From a virus, in the IMG/VR virus record IMGVR_UViG_3300012001_000001, positions 1 through 44,260 of that record: a DNA stretch of 44,260 bases. The stretch is one strand, 5' to 3'. Positions 21,973-32,455 of the stretch are shown one piece after another. The notes beneath the pieces were generated by a model that saw nothing but the letters and a program-made list of their open reading frames with translations, had not been told where the DNA came from and did no database searches. Both the position numbers and the translations under genes were made by a program. The number at the start of each line of letters is the position of its first letter. The stretch's first letter is position 1.

Positions 21973-24342
21973 ATGAAAGAATCTCGCCTCATCGGGAAAA
22001 CTCTTGAGCAGTTAAATGCAGAGCGTGCACAAGCGGGTGTTTCTACTCCTGTAGTAGCACAGAATGCACGGTCTACACAGGCGGCGAATAGTATTCAGGA
22101 AGCTGGTAAGAGTGCTATGAATGCCGTCGTTCAGCCGGGAGTTAATGCTCCTGCTTCTTATGTGCCAACCGTCAATCAGGCAGACCCGAATGCACAGGCA
22201 TTAATTAACGAGCGCAATTCCTATCTGGCACCCGCTCAAGGTACGGGCAATATTCAGGATGCAGCTATCCAGCGAATGCGTAATTCTGGTATGAGCGAGC
22301 ATGATATTAAAGCACATTTGGGTGACCAGAGCGGGATACAGGAAGCGTTTAACCAGGTGGGGACGAATAGCGGACAGATACAGTCACAGTCTGTTTTGGA
22401 CAGGCAGCAGCAGCGACTGGGCAACCCGTCTTCTGACCTTGCCGATAAGTTGGCAGCTGTTGATAAGAGTGCTGCAAACATGAACGCGCAGGGGAACAAT
22501 GTGACGACGCAGGATATTGCACTCCAAAAGCAATCGGTGATAGAGCAGCACAATGCGGAACAGAATGATATAGCCAATAAGCAGAAGGCGGATTATACGA
22601 AGCAACAGGCGGATGTGGCGTCATCCAAGACAGGTACACAGGCTCCTCCTACTCCTGCGCCGAAAGATGCCGGTTCTGCCGCCGCACTTGCGAACCTTCC
22701 GCCAGAATACTCATTCCTCGGGCCACTGTTTCAACAACAGCAGGATCAGATTAATAATGCCATTACAAGTAACCAACAGCTCGTAGGGGATCAATCTGCC
22801 GCTAATAACAAGGCGTACGGCAGTGTTGCTGATTCTATTACCGAGATGAAGGCAGGATACAAAGAATCCAATGACGCTATTCAGAGCATCTTAAAAGATG
22901 TAAAAGTGGATAATGAAGCACAGATTCAAACAGATAAGAAAGCGGCAGAAGACCGTTTGGTATGGGATAATGGGAAGCAGCAACGCACAGAATCGGTTAA
23001 TATGGTAAAGGCTCGTAATGCCATGATTGCACAGATTGCACTATCTGGCGGTTTTGCACAGGATGCAGGACTTGCCGCGGTGGCTGAATCGGATGCCCAT
23101 TTTGAATCCAATATTTCCAATCTTCAAACAGAGCTTGGCATAGAACGAACGGATTTGAGTGCCAAGTTTACGGCCATGTCTGTGGCGAATAAGAACGACT
23201 ATGCAGACAAGACCATTACGAACATGAAAGACCTTCGTTCCAGTTTGGAGCGTCTCACGAATGAAGGGAACCAGAACACCGTGGCATGGACGAATGCACA
23301 GAGTAGCTTACTACAGAATGCATGGACGGCGCAGACAAATTTGCGCAGTGATTTGGCAAAAGGGAACGTGGATATGGGGAAGGAGATGGCTACCATTGTT
23401 AATCAGAGCCGTGATGACAAGAGAGCGCAGGAGCAGAATGGATGGAACATTCTGAACCAAGCCATAGATAACTACGGGCACATGGTTCCGAAGTCCATTA
23501 TTGACCGCGTGCAAGGAATGCTGCCTAAAGGGACTGATATACAGGATGTCATAAATACTCCGACCTTTGCGGAGCGGAACAGTAAGCGCATTGCGGGAGC
23601 AGGTGGGAGAGGCGGCAGTAGCAGTGCAGGCTATTCCGTACCCACGGGTGGAGCTGCGAGCAGTGGATTGTTCCAGGGGGCAATTGATAAGAATACTCTT
23701 TCTGCGGCTATTGACCGTGTGATTACCCCTAAACGCTTTGGCGGTACGGCGGGTGAGCGTGAGAAGAAATTACAGGCATACCATAACAGAGTTAACAGCG
23801 GTGAAGACCCTGCTGTTATTGCGGATGATCTGGTGAAAGATTACTGGCTGACGGTGACAGGCACGGAAAAGACGCAGCACGACCAGCGCGTGACGGCAGG
23901 CGGACAGATGGACGTGATACAGGGCACGGCAGATGCCTATGGAATAAGCGCTGATAATGACGGAATTTTGGGAAGTATGGATTCCAAGAAGAACTGGCTG
24001 GAATCGTTCGTGGGCGTGGCCGACCCTGCCTATAATGATCTACGACCACTAGTAGGCGGTGTGAAGGCGCAGATTACAAAAGCGAATGCCGGAACAGCCG
24101 TCTCTGCGAATGAACTGAAAATGCTGAAAGACTACACGCCAGATATGGCACAGAAAGGGCCGACGTTCTTTGCCAATGTACGGAACTATAAAGCAATGGC
24201 TGATTACCTTGACGCTAAACAAGCGGCTTATGATTTAGGTCTTCCAGCACCCGCGCTCCCAAAGCCTATGACATTTTCCGGTACCGCCTCTGTCGGGCCG
24301 GGTAAGTTTTCTTTGGATGATATTACCAATGCCCAAAAATAA
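21973..24342 (+). CDS. Internal-virion-like protein A (789 aa)
   Basis: The protein is rich in Ala, Gln, Asn and Asp and long coiled-coil/helical stretches (IQSILKDVKVDNEAQIQTDKK, SNLQTELGIERTDLSAK). It has no signal peptide or catalytic motif. In podoviruses one or more such large proteins are packed with DNA and ejected to form a channel across the host envelope. Its start touches the stop of the Gly-rich fibre gene. Confidence 0.6.
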   Translation: MKESRLIGKTLEQLNAERAQAGVSTPVVAQNARSTQAANSIQEAGKSAMNAVVQPGVNAPASYVPTVNQADPNAQALINERNSYLAPAQGTGNIQDAAIQRMRNSGMSEHDIKAHLGDQSGIQEAFNQVGTNSGQIQSQSVLDRQQQRLGNPSSDLADKLAAVDKSAANMNAQGNNVTTQDIALQKQSVIEQHNAEQNDIANKQKADYTKQQADVASSKTGTQAPPTPAPKDAGSAAALANLPPEYSFLGPLFQQQQDQINNAITSNQQLVGDQSAANNKAYGSVADSITEMKAGYKESNDAIQSILKDVKVDNEAQIQTDKKAAEDRLVWDNGKQQRTESVNMVKARNAMIAQIALSGGFAQDAGLAAVAESDAHFESNISNLQTELGIERTDLSAKFTAMSVANKNDYADKTITNMKDLRSSLERLTNEGNQNTVAWTNAQSSLLQNAWTAQTNLRSDLAKGNVDMGKEMATIVNQSRDDKRAQEQNGWNILNQAIDNYGHMVPKSIIDRVQGMLPKGTDIQDVINTPTFAERNSKRIAGAGGRGGSSSAGYSVPTGGAASSGLFQGAIDKNTLSAAIDRVITPKRFGGTAGEREKKLQAYHNRVNSGEDPAVIADDLVKDYWLTVTGTEKTQHDQRVTAGGQMDVIQGTADAYGISADNDGILGSMDSKKNWLESFVGVADPAYNDLRPLVGGVKAQITKANAGTAVSANELKMLKDYTPDMAQKGPTFFANVRNYKAMADYLDAKQAAYDLGLPAPALPKPMTFSGTASVGPGKFSLDDITNAQK

Positions 24343-24344
24343 TT

Positions 24345-27300
24345 ATGTTAACTCCTCAACAGTACGGACCGCCAGAAATGAAAGACGCATTTACGCCACA
24401 AGCGAAGCCTGCCGCTCCTGCGACACAAGCCGCGCCGTGGTCGCCTGATCAGAAGAAGCAGTATCTGAACGCGCATGGGTACAACGACAGTGGGGCGCAG
24501 GCTATGATGTATCACGTAAACCCCGCCAGTATTCAGGGGCATAACTTCCAACCACAGGAGGCACCAAAGCCCGTATTTACTCCGGCACTGAATGTTGCGC
24601 AGAATCTTGGCTCTAAAAAGACAGAACTGAGTCCGGCAAATCTTGAATCTTTACGTGCCAATGGTCTAAAAGATGATGTTATTGCAGATCAGTTTGCACA
24701 AAGCTCACCATTCTTTGCGAATAAGCTACAAAATATCCGTACACACTATAATAATGATCCGGAAGCGACATCTGCATTCTTGAATGCACGATTCTACGGC
24801 ACGACGAGTATCCCGAAGCAGGATCAGCCGCAAACAGGACCAGTCGGGAGGGCAATGCAAGCCATGATGTCTCATGCACAGAACATGCAGCAGTTCTGGG
24901 ATCAATCAGCTTCCCGTGAAATAAACCCGGCGCAGGCTTTTATGCGAACAGGATTGGAAGGTTTTCATGCAGCCGCCGCACCGGTGGCTCAAGTGGGAAA
25001 CGCCATAGTGGGCGCAGGCTTGGATGTGGTAGGCGGTATAGATAATATGGTGACAGGTGGTGCAGTGACACGGGGCATTCAGCAGGGAGTGCAGGATGTT
25101 GTGAACTCTGATATCGGACAGGCTGTTGGCTCTAAGTTCAACCAGTTGAAGGATGCAACCAATGCCTCACCAGAAAACTCTGGCTTACGGGATCTGGCCT
25201 ATCTGGGGCGCGGGGCAGCCGATATTGCAAGCGTGATGGGAACTGAGCAGTTATATAACTCTCTTGGTGGTGCTGCACTGGATAAAGCGGCTTTTCATCC
25301 TATTCAGACTACCAAAACAGTAGCCAAAAATACGGCTGGAACTATACTGCATCCGTGGGAGTCGGTTAATAATTTGCGTGGATCACTTCCCGCCATGGGT
25401 GCAAAGGGTGCTATAGCTAAAGATGTGAGCAAGGGTGCGCTCGCGCGTACTGGTATGGACGAACGATTATCTAATCTTATGACAGATGCCAGTCCAGCAG
25501 ATAAATCAGCCATGGGCAAAATGGTTGAGATGCACGATGCAGCGGCAAAAGACTTTACATCAGCAAATCCAAAGGAAATTGTGGGCGGTACGGCACTTCT
25601 TCGCTATAACCATATTAATGATATTAAAAAGGGTACAGGAGAGTTGATAGGCGGTCTGGTGAAGGCGGCAGGGGATGAGCCTATAAAGATGACTGATACG
25701 TACAATAATTACTTAGGATGGTTGAGAGATAATAACGTGATGGTGAACGAGAAAGGTGTTCTGTCGCTCGAGGGAAGCAGAGTACCGAAGGAAGATTTGC
25801 CATTTCTACAGGCACTGCATAATAAAATTGCACCCGGAGGGGAAGTGCAGACATTCGGACAGGCACACCAGACACGTCAATGGATGTTTAAGGCGCAGGA
25901 TATCGCGCAGCAGAGACAACTTGGCTATACGGATCTGGCAAAGCAAGCTGCGGAGGATGTGCATAGCAATATGTTAACCGAAATGGGACAGGCACACCCG
26001 GCGTATGAAGCCTATGCAAAACCCTATGCAGAAATGTCACGGGCACAGCAGGCATTTGCTAAACTGATGGGAAAATCCAGCCCGGAAGAACTGACAGCGC
26101 GGGACTTACGCGCAGGAGAGATTGCCAAGCGCATGACGGGCAATGCGTCTGCTGATTCGCTGGATGTCTTTAGCAAGCTAGAAGAAACCGCACGAAAGTA
26201 CGGGTTCAACGCTAGTACAGATGTGCGTAGACAGGCGTACTTTGCTGATGCTATTGGGAAGTACTACCCGAATTTCTCACCCGGTGGACTCACAGGACAG
26301 GTGGAGAAAGCAGGTGAGGCACTTGGTATGGCAAAAGATGTCGCAACTGGGAATGTGTTAAGTATGGCTGTGAAAGTAGGTAAAAAGATTATTGGACAGT
26401 CAGAAGAAAGACAATTGGCAGTCATTAAAAAGTTTCTCTCGGCTAATGCCGGTGAAATGGCGTCTATGACTTCCCCAGATGAAGTGGAAGCTGTCTTACA
26501 AAGTCTTTTTGGCGAGCATTATGTTCCTAAGACCTCCGACATAAGAACACCGTTATCAACACTGCCAGCCACCATGGAAGGACCAGCGACAGCAGGACAA
26601 AAAGCGCTACCACTACAAGAGACACAAAGCCAAGCAGGAATATCGCCTGAAACATATGCATCCACTCTACCAGATCAATCACTAAATGTCAATGCCCCTA
26701 TAGAATCCCCAAAAGGCTTGCCCCGTAATGGGGCCAACACAGGGAAAAGCTCACTTACTCAACTGAAGGGACTTATTAAGTCTTTTGATGCCGTTGATAG
26801 TGGTATTGTTGAGTTTGATAAAGGAGCATCCTTAGCTAGTAATTTCAAGAAAAATGCCAGACTGATAGGCGATATTGACAGTATGGACTTGCCTAGTGCT
26901 TCAAAAGCATTAAGGGCAGCCATAGAAAAGAATCCTTCTAATCCAAGTCTATTACAACTTGAAAAAGACTTGTATTCTGCCAATAACTCAATTAATTCTA
27001 GCGAGAATGGACTCTCTATGATTGAATCTGGGTTTAGAGAGGTACTGAATGGTGTAGATGCAGAAGGAACGTCAGTTCTTATGGCTATTGATGATCTTGC
27101 TACCAAGGGAGCATTTAAGTATACTGATGTCGTAGATAACAATGGTACTACTTTACAATCCCTTATTGATGACTACACCAGAATCCTCGACGGCAAAGCA
27201 GAAAAAGCAGCAGCAACCAGAGCAGCAAATAAATCCAGAACTAGCAGCGTTGGGGAATTTTCTAAAACAGAAAATAGCGGAGGCCAGTCAGCAATAACTA

Positions 27301-27656
27301 AAACATCTGATCCCGCAGAAATATCACGCCTGAAAGACAGTATTAATGAAGGAAAGACCATTTTAAATTCTGGTACATTTAATGGTAAAAAATTGACACC
27401 AGAAGAACTATCTGCAGTCAGTAGGTCTGTAGAAAATGCGCAGGCAAGAATTGGCGAACAGACGATTATTACACCGGGACAGACCGCTAAAGATGGCTAT
27501 AAAATGCAGGAAATATCTTCTGCGGAGACATTTAATATGGCCAAAAACGGTGTGAGTCCGAATGATCTAACTAAAGATGGTTTAAAGAATTGGAAAAAGT
27601 TACAACAGGATGGAAAAGCAAAGTTTGTAGATGGAAAATTCTATCATACTCAATAA
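24345..27656 (+). CDS. Internal-virion-like protein B (1103 aa)
   Basis: The N-terminal 110 residues are Pro/Ala/Gln-rich. A Gly/Val/Ala-rich segment around residues 210-260 (VAQVGNAIVGAGLDVVGGID, then TGGAVTRGIQQGVQDV) could be membrane-active. The remainder is mainly helical, ending in Ser/Asn/Gly-rich spacers and NSGTFNGKKLTPEELSAVSRS. Size and place fit an ejected internal virion protein. No muramidase signature was found. Its stop overlaps the next ATG (TAATG). Confidence 0.6.
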   Translation: MLTPQQYGPPEMKDAFTPQAKPAAPATQAAPWSPDQKKQYLNAHGYNDSGAQAMMYHVNPASIQGHNFQPQEAPKPVFTPALNVAQNLGSKKTELSPANLESLRANGLKDDVIADQFAQSSPFFANKLQNIRTHYNNDPEATSAFLNARFYGTTSIPKQDQPQTGPVGRAMQAMMSHAQNMQQFWDQSASREINPAQAFMRTGLEGFHAAAAPVAQVGNAIVGAGLDVVGGIDNMVTGGAVTRGIQQGVQDVVNSDIGQAVGSKFNQLKDATNASPENSGLRDLAYLGRGAADIASVMGTEQLYNSLGGAALDKAAFHPIQTTKTVAKNTAGTILHPWESVNNLRGSLPAMGAKGAIAKDVSKGALARTGMDERLSNLMTDASPADKSAMGKMVEMHDAAAKDFTSANPKEIVGGTALLRYNHINDIKKGTGELIGGLVKAAGDEPIKMTDTYNNYLGWLRDNNVMVNEKGVLSLEGSRVPKEDLPFLQALHNKIAPGGEVQTFGQAHQTRQWMFKAQDIAQQRQLGYTDLAKQAAEDVHSNMLTEMGQAHPAYEAYAKPYAEMSRAQQAFAKLMGKSSPEELTARDLRAGEIAKRMTGNASADSLDVFSKLEETARKYGFNASTDVRRQAYFADAIGKYYPNFSPGGLTGQVEKAGEALGMAKDVATGNVLSMAVKVGKKIIGQSEERQLAVIKKFLSANAGEMASMTSPDEVEAVLQSLFGEHYVPKTSDIRTPLSTLPATMEGPATAGQKALPLQETQSQAGISPETYASTLPDQSLNVNAPIESPKGLPRNGANTGKSSLTQLKGLIKSFDAVDSGIVEFDKGASLASNFKKNARLIGDIDSMDLPSASKALRAAIEKNPSNPSLLQLEKDLYSANNSINSSENGLSMIESGFREVLNGVDAEGTSVLMAIDDLATKGAFKYTDVVDNNGTTLQSLIDDYTRILDGKAEKAAATRAANKSRTSSVGEFSKTENSGGQSAITKTSDPAEISRLKDSINEGKTILNSGTFNGKKLTPEELSAVSRSVENAQARIGEQTIITPGQTAKDGYKMQEISSAETFNMAKNGVSPNDLTKDGLKNWKKLQQDGKAKFVDGKFYHTQ

Positions 27657-27796
27657 TGAACCACCTCTACATTATTACGGCCCATATAGACCTACGCCCT
27701 GCGAAAGAGCGGGTAAAGGACGCAACACGTCTACCACCGTTCTCCGCTGTGACTATGGCCTATACGGAAGAATTTATTGACCACTTTGCTTTCTAA
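27656..27796 (+). CDS. Hypothetical 46-aa protein
   Basis: Coupled to both neighbours by TAATG overlaps, the product reads MNHLYIITAHIDLRPAKERV and ends EFIDHFAF. The double coupling is the main support. No family is recognised. Confidence 0.55.
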   Translation: MNHLYIITAHIDLRPAKERVKDATRLPPFSAVTMAYTEEFIDHFAF

Positions 27797-28674
27797 TGAC
27801 TCTATCTGCAAAAACACGAGAGGCTATACGTAAAATTTCTGATGCTCAGCAGTCGGGTGTCTTACGTATGCAACAGGTACATGAGCAAAGGAAGCATGAG
27901 CGGCAGATGGAACAGTTTTTGACACATGAAGAAGACCCATACTTTCGATCTTCCCCAGCTGCCTTATTGAAAAGCGAAGATGTGACACTGTTACGCATTC
28001 TGCCAGTCGTTCTTCATGATTTTCAGAAGCAGGAGGGGCCAAAGGGAGAGAAAGGAGATGATGGAAAGTCTATGACCGGCCCGAAAGGGGATAAAGGCGA
28101 TAAAGGAGAATCTATGACAGGCCTACCTGGTAAAGACGGCAAAGATGCTGATATTTCAGAAATGAAAACAGTAGCAGAAAGGGAAGTGAGCAAAGAAATT
28201 AAAGACCATCTACGTACCTATGACCACGCGCAGCTTCATGATCAACGAATGCTCGGTTCGTTAACACTGAATGAATCTACTATTGCTGATGATCTTTTCT
28301 TGCAGGTCAAAGGCAATGCCATTGTCTGCACAAAAATAGTAAAGGAAGCGGGAGTACCGTACTTTGCGCGCGGATCCAGTACTACGTCCTCTGGTGGCAA
28401 TACGAGAGTCGTGACCAGCGTTGCTGTAGATACAACGGCAGCCGCCGCAGCTTCTACGGATTATGTCTATTTTGTGTCCGGTACGACGACCCTTACATTG
28501 CCAACGGCTGTGAGTAATACCAACCGTTATACCATTAAGAATACAGGTGTGGCGATTGTAACGGTTGCTTTTACGGGTAGCGAGACGGGAGACGGTAGCG
28601 CAACTGTCTCACTGGATACGGCAAACATGTCACTGGATTTTATTTCGGACGGTTCGAATTATTTCATCGTTTAG
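27796..28674 (+). CDS. Collagen-like tail fibre protein
   Basis: A 292-residue fibre. A helical N-terminal 75 residues (likely trimer-forming, attaching to the tail) lead to a Gly-X-Y collagen-like segment at about 79-118 (GPKGEKGDDGK, GPKGDKGDKGE, GLPGKDGKDA). The C-terminal domain (TTTLTLPTAVSNTNRYTIKN, ending MSLDFISDGSNYFIV) is the common small jelly-like tip of phage fibres. Trimeric and likely receptor- or glycan-facing. Confidence 0.75.
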   Translation: MTLSAKTREAIRKISDAQQSGVLRMQQVHEQRKHERQMEQFLTHEEDPYFRSSPAALLKSEDVTLLRILPVVLHDFQKQEGPKGEKGDDGKSMTGPKGDKGDKGESMTGLPGKDGKDADISEMKTVAEREVSKEIKDHLRTYDHAQLHDQRMLGSLTLNESTIADDLFLQVKGNAIVCTKIVKEAGVPYFARGSSTTSSGGNTRVVTSVAVDTTAAAAASTDYVYFVSGTTTLTLPTAVSNTNRYTIKNTGVAIVTVAFTGSETGDGSATVSLDTANMSLDFISDGSNYFIV

Positions 28675-28676
28675 TT

Positions 28677-28910
28677 ATGGCATATATCCCCCCTGTAGGC
28701 ATTAAGTCAGATATCGAACAGCAGGATGAGTCTACAACTGCTGGCACAATCTATGGTGGATGGGCACCTATTGGCAGTGCTACATCAGCATCCGTCTGGA
28801 AGATTATTAAAGTAGTAAAATCCGGTACCAGCCTTACCACCTATCGAGCTGATGGGAATGATAACTATGACAACATTTGGTCTGACCGTCAATTACTCAA
28901 TTATTCCTAA
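28677..28910 (+). CDS. Small tail-associated protein (77 aa)
   Basis: Begins MAYIPPVGIKSDIEQQDEST and contains IYGGWAPIGSATSASVWKI, a short module I associate with tail fibre accessory proteins. It lies 2 bp after the collagen-like gene and overlaps the next start. A linker or chaperone-like role is inferred from position. Confidence 0.5.
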   Translation: MAYIPPVGIKSDIEQQDESTTAGTIYGGWAPIGSATSASVWKIIKVVKSGTSLTTYRADGNDNYDNIWSDRQLLNYS

Positions 28911-31900
28911 TGGCCCTCCTCGTCCCCATAGCGGCCTGTAATCTCTCGACGGCCAACGCCTTCTACACCGGAGACGTGTGTAATAACTCTTGTCTGTCCT
29001 CCACAGGACTGGCATTAGATACGACCGGGATCAACCCCATAAACGTCACCTTTGCCACGACGGACACCTTGCAGGGCGTGGTGCTCATGCTGCGTACTGT
29101 ACAGAACATCGGCACAGCAGCAACACTCACAGCCCAATTACAGGAGAACGTGGCGACCGTCTGGACCAACCGTGGAACAGCGGTAGTCGTCACGAGCGGC
29201 ACGATGTTGCAGGGATACAATACTACCCTTGAGGCGGTGAGAGAGCACATCATGGTGGATTTTAGAGGGATCAATTACGCCGTTGATACCACAGCGGGGA
29301 AGTGGCGTATTAAACTGACCGCAAGTGCCACCAATAATTTCACGATTCATACATCTAACGCCACGGCTCATACGTTCTGGACGTACATGGCCACCACCCG
29401 TAGTTATGCGGCGAATGACTTACTTATCTGCGTCCAACAGGTGACGCAGGACGTAGACGCTACCTTTCGTGGAATACTCGGCACAGGAGACGCAGCAAAC
29501 GCCAGTGCTCTATGGATCGGCTATCCGTCTACTCTTTCTACTCTCACAACTCCGCAGCCAATGTTTCTGCCGGACGTTACTGCACCAAGGACGCTCACGA
29601 TTGACGGTATGGTACGTATTCCCTTCCACTCCTGCTGGACAATCGGTACCTCCGCTTCACCAGTTACGATTGCGAACAAATACAGTATCAACTTCCCAGC
29701 CCCGACCTTCGGTACGCAATCGGGGATCTTCCGGGGAGAAGCAAATACCAGTTGGAATGCGGCAGGCTGTCAGACAATCCTCTGGTACGGCACTCCACCT
29801 ACCGTCCGAAAGGCCACGATTTACGCTGATATTGCCGTAGGTGCGACCACCATTCAGGTGACGGAAGACGTCACAAGTTGGCTCTCCGGCGCACTCATAT
29901 CGATAGGAAAGCAAAATGTCTTGGGACAGCAGGAAGCGAAACCCTACACCATCAGCGGAGTTCCTACCTACGATGGGGTCAAGTCCACCATCACACTCTC
30001 AGGAGCGATAACCACGTACGCCCGTAAGGCATGGACGGCCCTGTCAGGAGTCGGAACGGTGTTCCTGATTGATCAGAATTCTATTGTGGTGACAGGAAAT
30101 ACGACAAGGCTTGGGCTGTACAATATGCAGATACCCTCCAATTTTGAAGAGGTTGGTGTTTCTTGGATCAACTTCAGCAACATCCACAATAATGTTCTCG
30201 GCAATACCGGCTCTCAGGATTTGGCAGCCAACCGCAGCCAGTGGAGAATTGAGAACTGTACCGCAGGACGCACGTTATTGAACGGAACAGTTGTCTTTAA
30301 CACACCAGCGATCCCGAGAGAGGGGTACATCACCCGAGGCTGCTACATACAGAGCGGGAACTTTTCCGGTGCCACTTCTGCGGTTTCCACCGCGGCGTGC
30401 TTCTCCAACAGTCTTGGGGAGAATATCGTGTCGGACAACATCACCCACTGCGCTCCGGGAAGTACTTCCTTCGATTTCAACCAGTTTACGACCATCGACA
30501 ATAATATTGTGGAGAACGGCTTATATACCATTGGTGTCAGAGGATTTAACAACAGCTTCACGAATTTCTACGGCTGGTGTCTTGATCCGGCAGCGTCCGG
30601 GGTTACGCTTGGCGCTTTGCTCTTTGGTGCGTCCAACAGCAACGGCGCATCCTACCTGACATCCTGTCGGGCTATCAGTAACATCCGCCTGAACAAGTGC
30701 AGAAACGCCTTTGGATTTCTCGGTGTGGTAGTGCCGGGCGTGGATGACACGGGTAGTCATCTTGGAGACGATACGGCCAACGTGTCGGACGTGTATTTTG
30801 CCACCAATGCCTTAGTGAATTACCGCATGACCGGCTCATTCGGAAACCTGAACATCTCCTCCACGTACTCAGCAGCCGCCCGTGGATCGAAGTTCCGTGT
30901 GGATGATTTCAACAGCGTCTCCGGGGATAACAGGGCGTGGTATACGGAGGGAGTGTTCACATCCAGCGGTTCCCTGCTACAGGCCGAGAATGCCATCTCT
31001 GGCGTGCTGCTTGACCCGATTTACAATGTGACGACCGCAGCCACTTCCACGTACAAACACGGCTTCCAGGTGAATTGTCTGATTGGCTTTGCAGCCTACT
31101 ACGCGGGCACGTACACACTGCCCACAATGAAGGTGACGTATGATCTGACGAGTACCCAGACTGCCGTGGCTTCTGCTTCCACAGCGCAGCAAGTCCTGTC
31201 CCTGTTCGTCACACCTACTACGAACAGCAACCCAATGCCCGTAGAATTCCGAACACTCACGGATTCTTCTCTGGCAAATAGTCTCGTGACATGGGACACG
31301 CTGATTAATAACGTGCGTGGTTACGGGTACGTCTATTCGACGGCGACGATTGATATTAATAAGACAACGGACTTGGCAGTAAATACCAACGCCACACCCG
31401 TCACTAATCCATTCATCACCCAGACTACACGGGCCACGGTGGCTGCTTATACGGGTATTGCGGTGAACCACACAACCCAGACAGTGACGCTCACGGTGGC
31501 CCACACACTGCAAGAACTCTACGATTACGCCCAGTATGACCTGTCGGAAGATGCTAACTTCTTCACAGCTGATTGGTTCACGACGCTGAATGGAGTGGAT
31601 TACACGTCCACCTATGACATTGTGGTGAATAACTGCGCCCTGACAGGTGGTGGTTCGATTGATGTGGGGACGAATACGTTCACCCGCAGTGGAACAGGAA
31701 CGTATGACGGGTATGTGATTACGAGTACGAACCGTTCCTTGCATGTACTCCTTAATACCCTCGTGAGCGGTTCGACAGTCCAGATTTACGATACCACCAC
31801 AAGTACAGAACTCTATAACGCCGTGGTTGCTGCAACGTCACTGGATTACCTCTTCACTTACACAGCAGACCATACGCTCCGTATCCGGGTGAGAAAGACA

Positions 31901-32455
31901 GGGGAGATTCCCTACGAGTACTCGGGCACGATCACGAACACCGGCTTTTCCTTGAACGTTTCGCAGGTGACGGATGACGTGTACGTCTACAACGCCATTA
32001 CCGGCTCTACCGTTACGGAGGTGTACTTGACTGGTTCCACATTGCTTGTGTACGTGGATGATGTAGATAACGCCACGACGGCCCAGCGGATCTATGCCCG
32101 ATACATGTATGATATTTCGTCTACAAGCTACATAGGCTTGCAGCCCTACGATATTACGGCCAATACACCATTTGACTACGTGCTGGCTGATGCTATCAAA
32201 ATCTATAACGTCGATACGAGTAACCCGCTCATGGTCTCCGGGGCTAACGTCAATAACGTGACTGGCAATGGATTAGTCATTGATACGGCTGGCGGATCGA
32301 TCAACTTTATCAGCTACTACCCTATCAAATCCAATGACGATTTGGCTGCAGCGATATGGACAACCCCTGTTTCTCAGTACAGTACGGCAGACGGAACCTT
32401 TGGCAATGAGGTGCTTACAAAGCAACGCTTTAAATCATTGCATCCTATCGAATAA
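28910..32455 (+). CDS. Giant tailspike/fibre-like protein (1181 aa)
   Basis: A Thr/Asn/Ser/Val-rich beta protein. Residues about 310-400 (TIYADIAVGATTIQVTED, SWLSGALISIGK, QNSIVVTGNT) resemble the G8/CEMIP-type lead-in. They are followed by irregular repeats typical of a right-handed parallel beta-helix (WRIENCTAGRTLLNG, NNIVENGLYTIGVRGF, NNSFTNFYGWC). The C-terminal half is a series of beta-sandwich-like blocks. It probably binds or cleaves host surface polysaccharide; no catalytic residue can be named. Stop and next start overlap by one base (TAATGG). Confidence 0.65.
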   Translation: MALLVPIAACNLSTANAFYTGDVCNNSCLSSTGLALDTTGINPINVTFATTDTLQGVVLMLRTVQNIGTAATLTAQLQENVATVWTNRGTAVVVTSGTMLQGYNTTLEAVREHIMVDFRGINYAVDTTAGKWRIKLTASATNNFTIHTSNATAHTFWTYMATTRSYAANDLLICVQQVTQDVDATFRGILGTGDAANASALWIGYPSTLSTLTTPQPMFLPDVTAPRTLTIDGMVRIPFHSCWTIGTSASPVTIANKYSINFPAPTFGTQSGIFRGEANTSWNAAGCQTILWYGTPPTVRKATIYADIAVGATTIQVTEDVTSWLSGALISIGKQNVLGQQEAKPYTISGVPTYDGVKSTITLSGAITTYARKAWTALSGVGTVFLIDQNSIVVTGNTTRLGLYNMQIPSNFEEVGVSWINFSNIHNNVLGNTGSQDLAANRSQWRIENCTAGRTLLNGTVVFNTPAIPREGYITRGCYIQSGNFSGATSAVSTAACFSNSLGENIVSDNITHCAPGSTSFDFNQFTTIDNNIVENGLYTIGVRGFNNSFTNFYGWCLDPAASGVTLGALLFGASNSNGASYLTSCRAISNIRLNKCRNAFGFLGVVVPGVDDTGSHLGDDTANVSDVYFATNALVNYRMTGSFGNLNISSTYSAAARGSKFRVDDFNSVSGDNRAWYTEGVFTSSGSLLQAENAISGVLLDPIYNVTTAATSTYKHGFQVNCLIGFAAYYAGTYTLPTMKVTYDLTSTQTAVASASTAQQVLSLFVTPTTNSNPMPVEFRTLTDSSLANSLVTWDTLINNVRGYGYVYSTATIDINKTTDLAVNTNATPVTNPFITQTTRATVAAYTGIAVNHTTQTVTLTVAHTLQELYDYAQYDLSEDANFFTADWFTTLNGVDYTSTYDIVVNNCALTGGGSIDVGTNTFTRSGTGTYDGYVITSTNRSLHVLLNTLVSGSTVQIYDTTTSTELYNAVVAATSLDYLFTYTADHTLRIRVRKTGEIPYEYSGTITNTGFSLNVSQVTDDVYVYNAITGSTVTEVYLTGSTLLVYVDDVDNATTAQRIYARYMYDISSTSYIGLQPYDITANTPFDYVLADAIKIYNVDTSNPLMVSGANVNNVTGNGLVIDTAGGSINFISYYPIKSNDDLAAAIWTTPVSQYSTADGTFGNEVLTKQRFKSLHPIE

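Noticed and set aside
30977-31744. 255-aa minus frame antisense to the giant tailspike
   Set aside because: Antisense shadow of a long real gene with skewed codon use; no leader or neighbour support.
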